Source of the DNA: Chrysogorgia sp. JL179-B06
Taxonomy: Eukaryota > Cnidaria > Anthozoa > Scleralcyonacea > Chrysogorgiidae
Length of the DNA: 64,000 bases
Reading direction: 5' to 3'
Assembly (NCBI GenBank): GCA_035772405.1
Contig: JAYKKM010000176.1
Span: 434,001-498,000 of the forward strand
The position numbers and the translations under genes were made by a program. The notes under the pieces are model-generated. The model did not search any database. It was given only the letters and a program-made list of their open reading frames with translations, and had not been told where the DNA came from. Below are positions 10,553 through 25,105 of the stretch, piece after piece. Position 1 is the first letter of the stretch. Each line of letters begins with the position of its first letter.

Positions 10553-10848
10553 TGTAATACTATGATTACCGACAAAATACAATTTTTATTGTTTGAAATT
10601 CATCGTGAACTGTCAACCAATGTATGTTCGCTCATGCATGGTAATTTTGGAATTTCCGGAGAGAACAAAAGAATCGGAGGCGATCATGCATGTATTATTG
10701 TAAATAACTTATTACTCATGTGTTACATTGCCCACGAGCTCTGTTTTCTGGGCATTATGTATTAAGGAACACAAACAAATCTTCCACAGTTATGGGATAA
10801 AACATAGCTAGGAGCAAAGCCCATGGAGCTGCTTTTACGATAACATAC
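10553..10848. other. Stretch without a recognised gene
   Basis: AT-rich and unassigned. It should hold the next MMS19 intron or exon but nothing recognisable is present. Confidence 0.4.
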
Positions 10849-10905
10849 CTTTTCAAGCAGTTGTATTCCACGACTATGAGCTCTTACCAATAACGCTTTA
10901 GTTAT
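10849..10905 (-). CDS. MMS19: MMS19 exon (last one found)
   Basis: 57 bp, phase 0 in and out, acceptor tttgacag, donor gtatgt. It encodes ITKALLVRAHSRGIQLLEK, matching the WVTKALVLRYH region of human MMS19. No later exon was recognised. Confidence 0.85.
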
Positions 10906-13900
10906 CTGTCAAACATTTAAAAGGATAGTGAAAAAGAAGAAGTGGTTGAGGGAAATTTCAAGTGTCAGAGACTGAGTATAGATTATCATATGACTGAGAT
11001 CGTTTTCAGGTCTGTACGCCAAATAACGCACACTGATTGGTTACTGAGAGGTCCAACCAGCCGATAGGCTGCCAGCGCAATACGCTTTTTCAGGATCGGT
11101 AAGTTTTGGCGGGAACGTTTGTGAGTTGATTTGAATGAAAATGAAAGAGAGCTAGGTATCTTGATTGAAAATAGTAAGCAATAAAATATGCCGGAACATC
11201 ATCATTTATTTTCTTTAAAGTTTAGTATAAATGACACTGTTCAAAGGGTGCTCAAGAGTGATTTCAGTTATTTTTTCTCTCGTAAATATATTATAAAATC
11301 AATCTACACGGCACTGCGACCAACATCAACAACGTTGCTAATACTAATAGCAGCACAGTGTATATTGATGTACTCAAAAGGAATTACTACTACTAGCTAT
11401 TATTATTACATTGAGTCGGTTTCCTATGATGTACCGCGGGATGTATGCGCCATAAATCCCTATGAATACTAATAAGATAAGAAACGAAGAAAAAACTAGG
11501 AAAATCTTTGTCCAAAGTGGACAAAATCGACAAAACTTTGTTGGAAACCTCCTCAATGTAATAATAAGTCAGATAAACACCTCGAACGTCGGGATTTATG
11601 CGATATACAGCCCTCGGACGCTACGCGTCCTCGGGCTGTATGCCGCATAAATCCCTCATTCTCGGTGCTTATCTCTTACATATTTCATGATTGAGTCCGT
11701 TTTCTTTGATGTACCGCGGGCTTTATATAGCATAAAGCCCTATGAATACTAATTAGATAAGAAATAAAGAAAAAAACTAGGAAAATCTTTGTCCAAGGTG
11801 GAAAAAATACACAAAACTTTGTTGGAAAACCTCCTCAATCATGAAATAAGTCAGATAAATCCCTCGAACGTCGGGATGTATGCTATATAAAACCCTCGGA
11901 CGCTCCCTCGTTCTCGGGATTTATCTCTTACATAAAGGTGACATGACATAGACCCAGAAACCATCATCCCTAGCATATATAAACTAGCTGATGTTAACTA
12001 TTTTATATAATTCAATATTAACTAAATAACTGTTAGAAACATGAAATGTCAGAAGTGATATCAAACCTGCACTACGCTATGGAAGCCGTTATCGTGAGCC
12101 ATAAGTTTGGGATATGCATTATATCAAGTACCACGTAGCTCATGCTTCTTTTCAGTTTAGAAATGTTTACTCTACTTCCTTCTTAACTCTTAATCTAATG
12201 ACAATGCAAATTACAGGTAAATTTACAGACTCAACAGACGTGTGACTTTACGAATGTTTAGCTCGAACGTGGCCGAGTCGAAGGTATTTCAAAGGCGTCG
12301 AAGGTATTTCAAAGGCGTCGAAGGTATTTCAAAGGCGTCGAAGGTATTTCGAAGGCGCTGCAGGCTGCCACCATACGACCCATGTTTGACCATGGAGCAC
12401 AGCTAAGATCTAGGAGGCTTTCCATTTACACGGTCCGGCCAGAATGGACCTCCTCTTGATTAGGCACAAATTTTCTGGGCAGACCAGCCGCACTCCTCAA
12501 ACGTATCGTGTTCCATTTAGCAAAATATTGCCGGACAGACCGGTCTGACCGTGCAATTGGAAAGCCCGCTGGACTAAGTGTTGATTTTATGAGAGAGGAA
12601 AACCTGAAAGCCGGAGGAAAACCCTCGAAGCACTGGAGAGATCAACTAATAACTCTACTCACATGAGTTCAAGCTCGCGAATCAACACAAGGTTATTCCC
12701 AGATGGTCATCCATTCAAGTACTAACCCCATCCGACCAAGCTTGACTTAGCGGTGAGTGGCAGCGCACTATTAGCACACGCCATCCGTGCTCCCAATGGT
12801 TTAATACTCAACAGTTTTGTCAACGATCACAATATCTTCATTTATAACATCACTTACTTATCTTCATTTATAACATCACTTACCCATATTAAAACAATCG
12901 TAGCTCGCCATTTCCCATCTTCCATTCCCTGTTCCTCGGTTAACAAGGGATCCAAACTCTCAAAGCACTTAGTGACTTCTTCGTTAACCGTTGTCTCTAA
13001 GCCGATAAAATTATAAAACGTTATTTAAATATTTTCATGTTTATAAATTTAAGATGGTGAATTTCGTGGTCGTTGGGTTAGAAAACTCGTTAGGCGGCGG
13101 GTTAGGGTTAGAAAACTAGTTAGGCGGGGGTTAGGGATAGAAATCTCGTTAGGCGGGGGGTTAGGATTAAGATCTTTGTTGTTTTGGGCTTAGTGGTTAT
13201 TTACATGGTTAAGTGGACAAAATACTGACGATTATATAGCTCTTCTTTTAGGTAATACTGGCGGCCATTTTGAATAAGGCCTGGTTACACAAGAAATTTC
13301 AAAAAATGAATCCAAAATATTGTTCTGCGTGCGGTCCATATGTACCTACAACTTAGTGAGCTCTATGTAGTACTGGAGGATTATGTTCCGGATAAAAAGT
13401 GAAACTAGAGAAACACAAATTAATGTTAAAGTGCCAATGAATCAAAAATTAAGTTTGTCTTATTTGAAAGAACTCTTAAAATAACGGAGAACATCAATTT
13501 ACAGTTCTTCCATATTTCACTTGGTTCTTGAGATATTTAGACTTATGTGAGATAATCTATGACTGGAAATTGGTGTATATCTTTGCGATTACTGAAGGAA
13601 ATCCCTTGAAACTTTTCTTCAATGTTTAGTTTCATGGAGTGTAGCACTATGCAAAGTTTTAAGTGATTTTGTTAAAAAATCGCAAAGATATACACCAATT
13701 TCCAATATGTTAAAATGTTGTTCAAACCGTGTGACATCATAGATTATCTCACATAAGTCTAAATATCTCGAGAACCAAGTGAAATATGGAAGAGCTCATG
13801 TAAATTGATGTACTCCGTTATTTTACAAACTTAATTTTCGATCCATTGGCACTTTAAGTTAATATTAACTTAATATTGCTTTGATAAAGTCCCCAGTTTC

Positions 13901-16900
13901 AGGGACGAAAGCTCAGTAAATTAAATATTTTTACATATCATGGAGTAACCAAATTTAATTATACGTACTTATAACAAGAACCAACCATCATGCTAAGCTT
14001 CAAATCTTTAATTAAACGTTGTCATTGTTATATGTCCTTGTTAAAATTCCTTAACGTATTTATTTTTAGTTTTATTAAAACTTCTGAAATATCCCTACCG
14101 TCGTTTATTCTGTTAATGAGACCAGCTAGGCATTTAGCTGCCTCGATGTTGGTTCTCTTGTGGTCACAGCCTATAGCCAAACTTAGCAACTTTGGTAGAA
14201 ATTCTTGTAAACGTGATATGACCACCTTAAAGAAGTGATTGTGATGCATTTACAATCATTATTGTTATCACAATCAACCTCACATTACATTACATTACAT
14301 TACAATCACCATCGCATTACAATCACCACCGCATTACAATCACCATCACATAACAATCACCATCACATTACAATCACCATCATATTACAATCACCATCAT
14401 ATTACAATCACCATCGCATTACAATCACCATCGCATTACAATCACCATCACATTACAATCACCATCATATTACAATCACCATCATATTACAATCACCATC
14501 ACATTACAATCACCATCGCATTACAATCACCATCGTATTACAATCGCCATCGTATTACAATCACCATCGTATTACAATCACCATCACATTACAATCACCA
14601 TCGCATTACAATCACCATCACATTACAATCACCATCACATTACAATCACCATCGTATTACAATCACCATCGCATTACAATCACCATCGTATTACAATCAC
14701 AATCGTATTACAATCACCATCGCATTACAATCACCATCGTATTACAATCACCATCGCATTACAATCACCATCACATTACAATCACCATCACATTACAATC
14801 ACCATCACATTACAATCACCATCGTATTACAATCACCATCACATTATAATGACCATCACATTACAATCACCATCGCATTCATAATGACCATCACATTACA
14901 ATGACCATTACATTACAATCACCATCACATTACAATGATAATCGCATTCAGATTGCCGTCAGAATCAATCACATTTTCAAGCATCATCGCATATCATCAT
15001 GCCATCAGTCATTGTTTTTTTTTGCTTACACAATGTAAGATACCAATAAATACACCATGAAAGCAATTTTACTAACCAACTTGGAAATATTACACAATGT
15101 TGAAGATACAAAGGTAACCAACTGTGTCTGTTGCCATGGAGACGACATCTGAAAATAATCCAGCAGATTACTGCAATGAATAATAACATCAAGGATATCT
15201 CGACTTTTTTCTCTTAGTATTTTAAAAATCTCGCACTATTTTGCATAGAACATCATATGACAATATCATCGACACGCTCTCGGGTTCATATAGCTAGACA
15301 AATGTAATGATTGAACAATGTCAATTGACACGGAAAATACATGAATAGAAATGGTTTAAGAGATGGTGTTAAAATCCAACTTGAGGAAGAAGACTCAAAC
15401 AACCATCTGTGTGCTGTCTGTGAAGAGCTCAACGGTTATTGTGTCTCACCAACAATCAGAAGGCACGGGTTCGATTCCAATCTCGTTCCCAAAGCCTTCG
15501 CACGAGATTGGTTCGATTCCCGTTAAAAAGCTTTTTCAAAAAATTTAACTTCATGGATATACCACAGAGACAATTTTTCGAGGCAATTTTCTTGCAATTC
15601 GCAAAGCCATTTTGGCTGGAAAAAACCATCGCAGGTTGTCGTTGGGTTTCAAACGGACGCTGGTTGTTTTTATCTTTCTCGGAAAATGCAAACAAAGCCG
15701 CCATGTTGAATTATGACTGGAGTTCTTCTCTGAATGACTATTGTTCCCTTCTTTGAAAATAGCGAGACAAGGTGCTGTGGTGAGACAAGGTGCTGTGGTG
15801 AGACAAGGTGCTGTGGTGGTGACAAGGTGCTGTGGTGAGACAAGGTGCTGTGGTGAGACAAGGTGCTGTGGTGAGACAAGGTGCTGTGGTGAGACAAGGT
15901 GCTGTGGTGAGACAAGGTGCTGTGGTGGTGACAAGGTGCTGTGGTGAGACAAGGTGCTGTGGTGAGACAAGGTGCTGTGGTGAGACAAGGTGCTGTGGTG
16001 GTGACAAGGTGCTGTGCTGTGGTGAGACAAGGTGCTGTGGTGAGACAAGGTGCTGTGGTGAGACAAGGTGCTGTGGTGGTGACAAGGTGCTGTGGTGGTG
16101 ACAAGGTGCTGTGGTGGTGACAAGGTGCTGTGGTGAGACAAGGTGCTGTGCTGGTGTTACACGCTGCAAATAATGGTCGCGCAGCGTTGGGAAGAAGATA
16201 TTTACTTTCTCTGTAACTCGCAATGCAATTTTTCGTCGCGATACTAGTTGCAAACTAAAGGTGTTGATTCTGTTGAAGTTGCGTCGTCCAGCCTCCTCCG
16301 CAGGCAACTCTGTGGCTTCTTTATTCCAAGTCAAATAGCTTCCAACGCTGTTTTGGCCATTTTTGGGCGAGCCAGAGAAATGCGCCAGGGAAGCCCTATA
16401 CATATACTTCCCTGCGGTTAGGTTTGATCGTGGTTTGCTGAAGTTCGCTAAGTTTGATTGGATTTGTATTTGATTTTGTATTGTATTTGATTAATATAAG
16501 ATTATGAGTCAAAATAAAAAGTAGGAAGTTGTTCAACCAACTCATCAATGTGAAGAAATTAATTTGTCAATTGTTTCGCAACTCCTCTATTGCAACGAAA
16601 GTAATCATCAACAAAAACGACCTAGATGTCGACCTGTCAACCTACGAGGACGGCAAATTTTCGCCGACCTCAATCTAGTTTTTCTCAGGAGAAGAAATAC
16701 GTTTTTATTATGATATATAAAGTTATTCCACGTCTTGCTGCAATGAAAGTGCTAAGACTAAGGGAAGCCTCGCATATCGATTTGGCCCACGAGAAACGTC
16801 ATATGGACGTTTCTCTGGAGACCCCCCACCCCCTTAGAAACGTCACACATAGTTATCGAAATTTTATTGTGTATATTAACACTGCAAAACTACCGTTAAA

Positions 16901-19900
16901 GCCTAACGTCTTGAAAGCCTAACGTCTTCAAAGAGTACTTTCTACTATTTTATATGAAAAGTCATATTTTATATGAAATGAGCAACTTGATATTATGGAT
17001 TTCTAATCTGTTCCTCACAAGAGCTCATATAAGGCACAAAAACGCAGGGCTTGACAAAGGTCGCCAGTGAAAACCGGTTTTTTATTGTATAAAACGTCCG
17101 CGGTCGTCGTCGCATATTCTTCCTCCTTGAATTTTTAATTTATTTGTATATTATGTAGTCGACGTAGTTAATGCGGCCTTGTTTCATCGGTAGTGGGAAA
17201 TGTGATAAGTTGAATGCGTTCTTACTGCTATGAACTAAGATGTTTTGTGTGTTTTCTTGGGCTTGCATGTGCTCTGAAATCGTAATTCCACCGCCTCCAA
17301 AAATGCCGAGAGGTGCCAACCTGGGTCACATTTATTTTTAATTTTAACTTTTTCGAGCTCTGTAACACGAGCGGGATTTCAACGTCAGGTCAATCCATCT
17401 GCGTTTCCTTATATGAACTACGGTAAGTCCACATGCGCCAAAATCGTATAAATTATGATAATTAGATTCGAAACGCTGCTCTCCTCCCATCGCGCTCTTC
17501 CCCAATCCCTCAGCCGCTCCCCAATCTCACATGCTAAGCAAGCTACAATTATTCAACTCATAATAATCCAACCTTTAGAACATCAAAGTCTTTCTCCTTT
17601 AAGTCGCGAGATATATTTGTTTGATCGAGGTTTTTGTCCAAAAATATTTCTTCAACACAGGTCACCATATTGGCAGATGAACTAGAAAAAGATTGGCAGA
17701 AGAACATGAACAACATAAACGTGTTGTACTAAGGTAGTGTTGTAATACAACTTCAATACTCTAAAAGGTTAGTGTACTTCCACAATACTGTGTAGGAGAA
17801 CTAACCAGTGCCGCGTAACGCTCATTACGTAGGGTTAGGTCGAGAACTAAAGGGTCACCAACCCAGTGGGGCCAAAAATGGAGTGGAAGATTATAATGAA
17901 AAATTACGGATTAACAGCAACATTACTGACATATATTTCATCGTCATATTTAGTCAGAACTAATTTACGAGGCCCCCGATAATCGATTCTCCCGGACCAC
18001 CCCGCCTCCTGAATCTGCGATTTATGGTGAAGAATCATTAATGTCCTGGGTGCGAGATTGACCTTCAGTTGATAAGAATTCAACTCGAGGAGGAAGGAAT
18101 ATATAGGTGTCTAGATATTCACGATTGTTTAACATCGTACTGTATAATGATAATATATAAGTTATAGTTGAGCCTTCATGGAGCCCCATACCCAAGACAT
18201 GTATAAGGGCCCCGTCTACCTCTGTTACGCCACTGGGACTAACGTTTCGATAGAAGGCCCTTAGTCAGGAAGTGAACACTATTTCAACAGTACACCAAAC
18301 TTCTAGAGCAATCGATTTCTATTTCATGAACAAGATAGCTCATTCAAAATGTTAGAGTGGTAGGCAAGTTGTCACTGCCCCCTCCGCAAGCCCTCGTGGC
18401 ATCGTTAATACTTAATAGATCTCTTTCATAATGGTGGCCAGTTTAAATATTCTTTTATAGCCATGCAAATTAGCCTTTCTGGCCTCGTTACAAAGCAAAG
18501 ATTCTTAGGAATTACAGACAAACGAACGAGGTCAGAAAGGCTAATTTAAATAAATATAAAAGAAAATATTTCATTTGGGTGCCATTATGAAAGAAGTCTA
18601 TTGTATATGTGAGTTCGAGGGAACGCCCTTCGTCAGAGAGTGAAACATGAACACTATTTCACCAAACTTATAGAGCAATCGAATTGTATTTCATGAACAA
18701 GATAGTTCATTCAAAATGTTAGAGTGGGGCATTCAGTACACGCCCCAAACCCTAGGGCTGTCACTATTTCCCAATTCAGGTAAATGCATATGTTTTCGCT
18801 ATCTGTATTGTTTACTATATATTATCTTTAGGGAACCCAATAATTTGTGAAAGCTGTTGTTTTTACAATCTGGCAAAGCAACTAAATCTTAACCTCACTT
18901 ATTTATTTATTTATTTACAAGCTTTGCCACATTGCGTAGCAGGGAAACCCCACAGAGCTTATCGCTCCATTACGGGGTCTCTAAGATAAAAAAATTAACT
19001 AACAGCACATTTTAACAAGAAGACTAGACAGGGGACGACACAGGTGACATTTTACACATACGGTTTTAAAGGTTTGCGGAATTTTGACATCGTAAACGTG
19101 GTCGGTTGTATAATGATAGTGTTTTAGCAGTTCAGATTTAAATTGACCAATAGAAAGGTTAACATCTCGCAGATATGATGGTAGAGAGTTGAATATCCTA
19201 GGGGTTCGTTCTGAAAAGTTAAGCTATTCACTTTAGGAATATTTAAAACAAATTCATTTGATCAGTTTGTACGTCTTGTTACACGGCTGGAGGACTTAAT
19301 AGAAATGCAAGAGTCACATGAACGAACTAATACTTTAAAAAAGGTATACTAAGTCCAGGAACTCGTGCCAGTAGGACAAAGGTAGCAGTCCAGTTTTTTT
19401 ATTGGAGCACTTTGTTCTATCAGTCAATAGAAATTTACTTTGTATCCAACACACCGGTCACATATGTCATCCAATCACAAGCGAGGTCAAGCGCGGAAGT
19501 GAAATTATCAACCTTCTCCCTTTAACAAAACAGCTTTTGGCATCCAGGGTATGACAACGTCTATGTGTATAAAAAGATGAAACCACTTAACTCTATGATT
19601 GCTTATCACGTCACACTTACTTTTCTGTGATATTGGAAGATACGCTTCTTACTAGCTTTGAAAATCTCTCCAGAATTTCAGTTGTAAAACAATGATCGTT
19701 TTCTGCGAGTGAATAATAATAAAATAAAATAATATTATAATAAAATTGGTATGGAGAAATAAATAAGTACAGTGGTTTGGAAAAATAAATAAATAGTCAC
19801 AAAGATTTCAAATATAAAAGATAATTATTACCTTGAAGGGCATCTTCAATGGGCAATTCAAGTAAACGGAGGAAGACGATTTCTTTGAAATAGTCGGCAT

Positions 19901-22900
19901 TTTTCAAGTTACTTCGAAGACATCCTGACAAAAAAATTAAACTTCACTTGTTTCGCACTACATATTCTCATCAATACACTACACTATACCACACCACACC
20001 ACACCACACCACACCATATACTACACTGCACTGCACTCCACTCCGCACTGCACTGCACTCCGCGCACCGCTCCAAGCACCGCTCCAAGCACCGCTGCGCT
20101 GTGCACAGTGGTACACACTACACTGCGCTGGTACACACTAAACTGCGCTGACTGCGTTGGTACACACTACACTGCACTACACTGCACTGCACTGCACTGC
20201 ACTGCCCTGCCCTGCCCTGCCCTGCCCTGCCCTGCCCTGCCCTGCCCTGCCCTGCCCTAAACTCCACTCCACTGCACTGCCCCGCCTCGCACAATGTAGT
20301 ATACTAAATAGAGGTAGTGTTATACTTTAATGGGCAATTTAAGTAAACGGAGGAAGACGATTTCTTTGAAATAGTCGGCATTTTTCAAGTTACTTCGAAG
20401 ACATCCTGACGAAAAAATTAAACTTCACTTGTTTCGCACTACATATTCTCATCAATACACTACACTATATCTCACCACACCACACCACACTCCGCACTAT
20501 ATACTACACTGCACTCCACTCCGCACTTCACTCCAGTCCGCAGTCCGCACTCTACTCCGCACTCCACTCCGCACTCCGCGCACCGCTGCGCTGTGCACAG
20601 TGGTACACACTACACTGCGCTGGTACACACTACACTGCGCTGGTACACACTACACTGCGCTGGTACACACTACACTACACTACACTGCACAGCACTGCAC
20701 AGCACTGCACAGCACAGCACAGCCCCTCACCGCACTAAACTCCACTCCACCTGCCCCTCACCGCACTAAACTCCACTCCCCGCACAAAGTAGTATACTAA
20801 ATAGAGGTAGTGTTATACTTTACTGTACCATCAAATATTGTTTGTAAACCATCCAAAACACACGACATACATGCATCGCTATTCCCATCGATATCTAAAA
20901 AGAAAATCAAAACTTTAAACTTCAAATAGCAAAACTACAATCTAGTCTTTTTAGTTTTAGAGAAATTTAGCATTACTTATCGTATTTTGGGTCAATTGAA
21001 AGCTGCTATTTTTGTTCTGATTGCGGGAGAACTCTATCTTCTGCTATTTCTACGAGATTCGATGTTTACTGCGCGCAAGGAATTATGGTTAAATGTACCA
21101 GTCGCCATCTTTTCCGGTACACACAGGCACATTTCACCATTTTTTCCGTACAAAACCTCCACTACCACCATACGACCCATGTTTGACCACGGAGCACAGC
21201 TAAGATCTAAGTGTTGATTTTACTGAGGGAAGAAAGCCGGAGACCCCGGAGGAAAACCCTCAAAGCACGGGAGAGATCAACTAATAACTCTACTTACATG
21301 AGTTCCAAGCTCGCGAATCAACACGAGGTTATTACCAGATGGTCACCTATCCAAGTACTAACCCCGCCCGACCAAGCTTGACTTAGCGGTGAGTGACAGC
21401 GCCGTAATAGCACACGTGCTTCCCTATTAACTAAGATGGTTACGTGTCTCGGTGAATAACGAATTAGCTACCGAGGTAACTAACCTAACATCAACGCTCA
21501 GTTCAAATAATGAAAGGTTTTCACGCTAAACTTACTTCGAGACCACCTTGCGAGACTTCTGACCAAATACGGCACAATGTGTTCAACATTGGGTGGGGAG
21601 GTACACAGAGTAGCCAACGTGGTAATGAGGTACTCCTGAGTGAGGTGGGGACTTTGGGGGATGCTTCCTTCAGTGTTGCCCTGTGAACTGGCGTTTTCTA
21701 GTCAAGAGTTGCAAAGAAATTTGTTCAGCGGTTAATAAACCATACATACATGGTTAAAGTGTCTCGCAAAAATCGTCTTTTCATATTCATCTTCTTTTGA
21801 AGGTATGTTAGGAAAAATGGACAATCCATTAAAATTTTCAATTTTAAAGTGCTCCTAACCTCAAATTTTGTATTGTCTTATTTGGAATAACTTTTAAAAT
21901 GATAAAGTAACTTCTTTTGAGATATATCAGTTTGTTTGATATGCAAATGTCGGGAATTTACGTCACACATGCATAATGAGTTATGAGAGAATGAGTTATA
22001 TATCTTTGCGTTCATTAAATAAAAACACTAAAGTGTGAATAACATGTGTGCGTGTTTCTCCCACAACACTAAACGATTTTAATTAAAGGATTTCGTTCGA
22101 GAATGAAAGAGAACACACATTTCTCCAATAAGTCATTATGCATGTGTGACGTAAAATTGCATATCAAACAAACTGATATATCTCAAAAACAAAGAAACGA
22201 AAAGTTCTTCCACATAAAACAATAAAACAATTTGAGCTGGGTTAGGGGTACTTTAATTATCACTTGCCGTTGTCTAGATCATTTGAAATTTGACGTCATT
22301 AGTTGTGTAAGTGAAATCAATTTTCGTCTATATTTCAGGAAATGTCTCTTGGACAATGATGAAACTTGAATGGCAAGTTGGTTACCCCAATTATAATATT
22401 GTTGTTAAGTTTCGTCATTGTCCAACAACGGCAAGTGATACCGTATTTCCTCTAATAAACGACCCCGGCGTTTATTAAATTTTAAAACAATTTGATGCGG
22501 CGTTTATTAGAGGGGGGGCGTTTATTAGAGGGGGGGGCGTTTATTAAAGGGAGGAGTTTATTAGAGGGGGCGTTTATTAAATTTAATATCAATTTGATGC
22601 GGCGTTTATTAGAGGGGGCGTTTATTGAATTTTATATCAATTTGATGCGGCGTTTATTAGAGGGGGCGTTTATTAGAGGGGGGCGTTTATTAGATGGAGG
22701 AGTTTATTAGAGGGGGCGTTTATTAAATTTTATATCAATTTGATGCGGCGTTTATTAGAGGGGGCGTTTATTATAGGGGGGGCGTTTATTAGAGGGAGGA
22801 GTTTATTAGAGGGGGCGTTTATTAAATTTAATATCAATTTGATGTGGCGTTTATTAGAGGGGGCGTTTATTAAATTTAATATCAATTTGATGCGGCGTTT

Positions 22901-25073
22901 ATTAGAGGGGGCGTTTATTAAATTTTGTATCAATTTGATGCGGCGTTTATTAGAGGGGGCGTTTATTAAATTTTGTATCAATTTGATGCGGCGTTTATTA
23001 GAGGGGGCGTTTATTAAATTTAATATCAATTTGATGCGGCGTTTATTAGAGGGGGCGTTTATTAAATTTTGTATCAATTTGATGCGGCGTTTATTAGAGG
23101 GGGCGTTTATTAAATTTTATATCAATTTGATGCGGCGTTTATTAGAGGGGGCGTTTATTAGAGGCGGGCGTTTATTAAACAATATATTATTGATCGAGCG
23201 CGAGGTCCGGATAAGAAGGATATTGGTCCAATTTTTTTTTCGTTTTTACTTTTAATATACTACTTCCTTAGAGCAGATGAGAGAAATAGCCTCGTATTGA
23301 AAGTTACTGTCAAACGAAAACGAGAAGTAGGACTGGTTGTTCCCGGATTATTCATTGCTCGCACGACAAAGAAATCGACAGCAATAACTGTTCACGAAGA
23401 AATGGAGAAAAGAAAAGAAAAAAATGTTGCATTTTGAGTTAAAATATAAACTCAAGAAGGAAGAAATTAAAAAGATTCCTTGTTTGGTTACACTGTTGCC
23501 AAATAACAATAAAGAAATCTGTCAATTTTATTATTTTAGCATCCTTTTTCTTGCACTTTCTGTATATTTTTTTAATGAACGCCGCTCTGATGTGTGTTAT
23601 TAGAGGGAGGCATTTATTAGAGGGAGGCGTTTACTAGAGGGAGGCGTTTATTAGAGGGAGGCGTTTATTGGCATTCTTGTATGAAAAGGGGAGGTGTTTA
23701 TTAGAGGGAGGTGTTTATTAGAGGGAGGGAGGTGTTTATTTGAGGGAGGCGTTTATTTGAGGCTAGGCGTTTATTAGAGGGAGGTGTTTATTAGAGGGAG
23801 GAGTTTATTAGAGGGAGGAGTTTATTAGAGGGAGGAGTTTATTTGAGGAAATACGGTAATTAGAAAATTAAAATAAGATTCTTCATACTGCTAAACAGCA
23901 ATGTTGATATGTCTGTATACCGAGATTGCTGATCTAGTAGTACGTATGTCGCACGTACGAACTAGTACACAACGTAGTCTTCTCTCTGCTATCTGAGTTC
24001 TGGTAGCTCAATGATTAGAGCGTCTAACCGGAGATCATGAAGGTTGCGGGTTCGATTCTCGTCTAGGGCTCAGAAACATTTTTCTGAGTTTGGGTTAAAA
24101 GTTTGAGTAGCAAATAATTTACTATATTAAAATAACCAAGCTGCAAGTCACATTTAATATAACTACACAACTACACAACTACACAACTACACAACTACAC
24201 AACTACACAACTACACAACTACATAACTATACATAATATGGTTATTATATAACTTCGTTTCAATTAGTCCAAATAACGAGATAGACGAGCACAAATATCC
24301 TATGATATCCGTGGACAGTAAGTTATATGTTAATCAGTGCAATTTAATAAAGTAAATGGTTTGAACCTAGGTGTATCATTAGATGTGTAAAGTTGATCGT
24401 CCAGGTTGTTGTAGTCTTGAGAAAGACTATTGTTGGTGACTAACGTTTCGACGGCCTCAGCGGCGGTCATCTTCAGAGTCAAACGTGTTTGTCAGGTTTG
24501 CCTATATATACGTCTGGTTCATTTCGTCATCGTTTGTTTGTGTCATAATTAGTGTGAGTGGGTGTTGCGTCATGCGTTAAGCGTGGGCCAATATTGTTCG
24601 TCATCGGTTGTTTGTGTCATAATCAATATAGGTCTGTTTGGCAACGTTTGAAGAAAGATATCTCCGCAAAAAATGGACCAAATTATAAACGGTATAAGAA
24701 GTTATCAGCTACTTTCTCGTCTTCTACATAATAAGCTAAACAACTGTAGGTTATAGGCATTTAAGTAGAACATATATATATACCTGCAGTAGTAAGATTT
24801 TCTGTCAATTTTGTAATCACCTGGCCTCTTACCAGTGATGGAAACTGCATAGACAAATAAGCCAAGGCAAGCTTTGCTTCGTGTCTGAAAAGAATTCAAA
24901 GATATTAGCAAAAAATATTGTAAACAACAGAGAAATGCAAGAGTAAATAAACTGGAAACACAATTTCATCTGAAACTCATTGTCTTTTATTCAGACTACT
25001 AGAATAGCGAAAACCGCACGGAGAAAGAGCTAGGGAGTATAGTCTACCGTACGGAGGAGTGTTCAAACCCGTA

Positions 25074-25105
<32 letters not shown>

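Noticed and set aside
13075..13195. A telomere end
   Set aside because: GGGTTAG occurs within a longer diverged unit, with normal sequence on both sides.
14028..14098. Extension of the MMS19 exon to the end of its open frame
   Set aside because: Only the donor at 14098 gives the phase that opens the next exon and keeps the alignment.
14235..16403. Long ORFs on both strands (up to about 220 codons)
   Set aside because: They translate 17 bp and 18 bp tandem repeats; low-complexity products and no splice or start context.
19490..19620. Minus-strand open stretch (KWFHLFIHIDVVIPWMPKAV) as the missing MMS19 exon
   Set aside because: The acceptor-compatible frame contains a stop and the length does not give the phase needed by the exon at 17573; it may be an unrelated repeat.
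22492..23255. ORFs encoding MRRLLEGAFIKF-type repeats
   Set aside because: A 48 bp repeat unit keeps frames open by arithmetic; part of a TIR element.
24000..24072. A functional tRNA gene
   Set aside because: A and B boxes are good but the acceptor stem does not pair and the anticodon stem is mismatched; reported as tRNA-like only.
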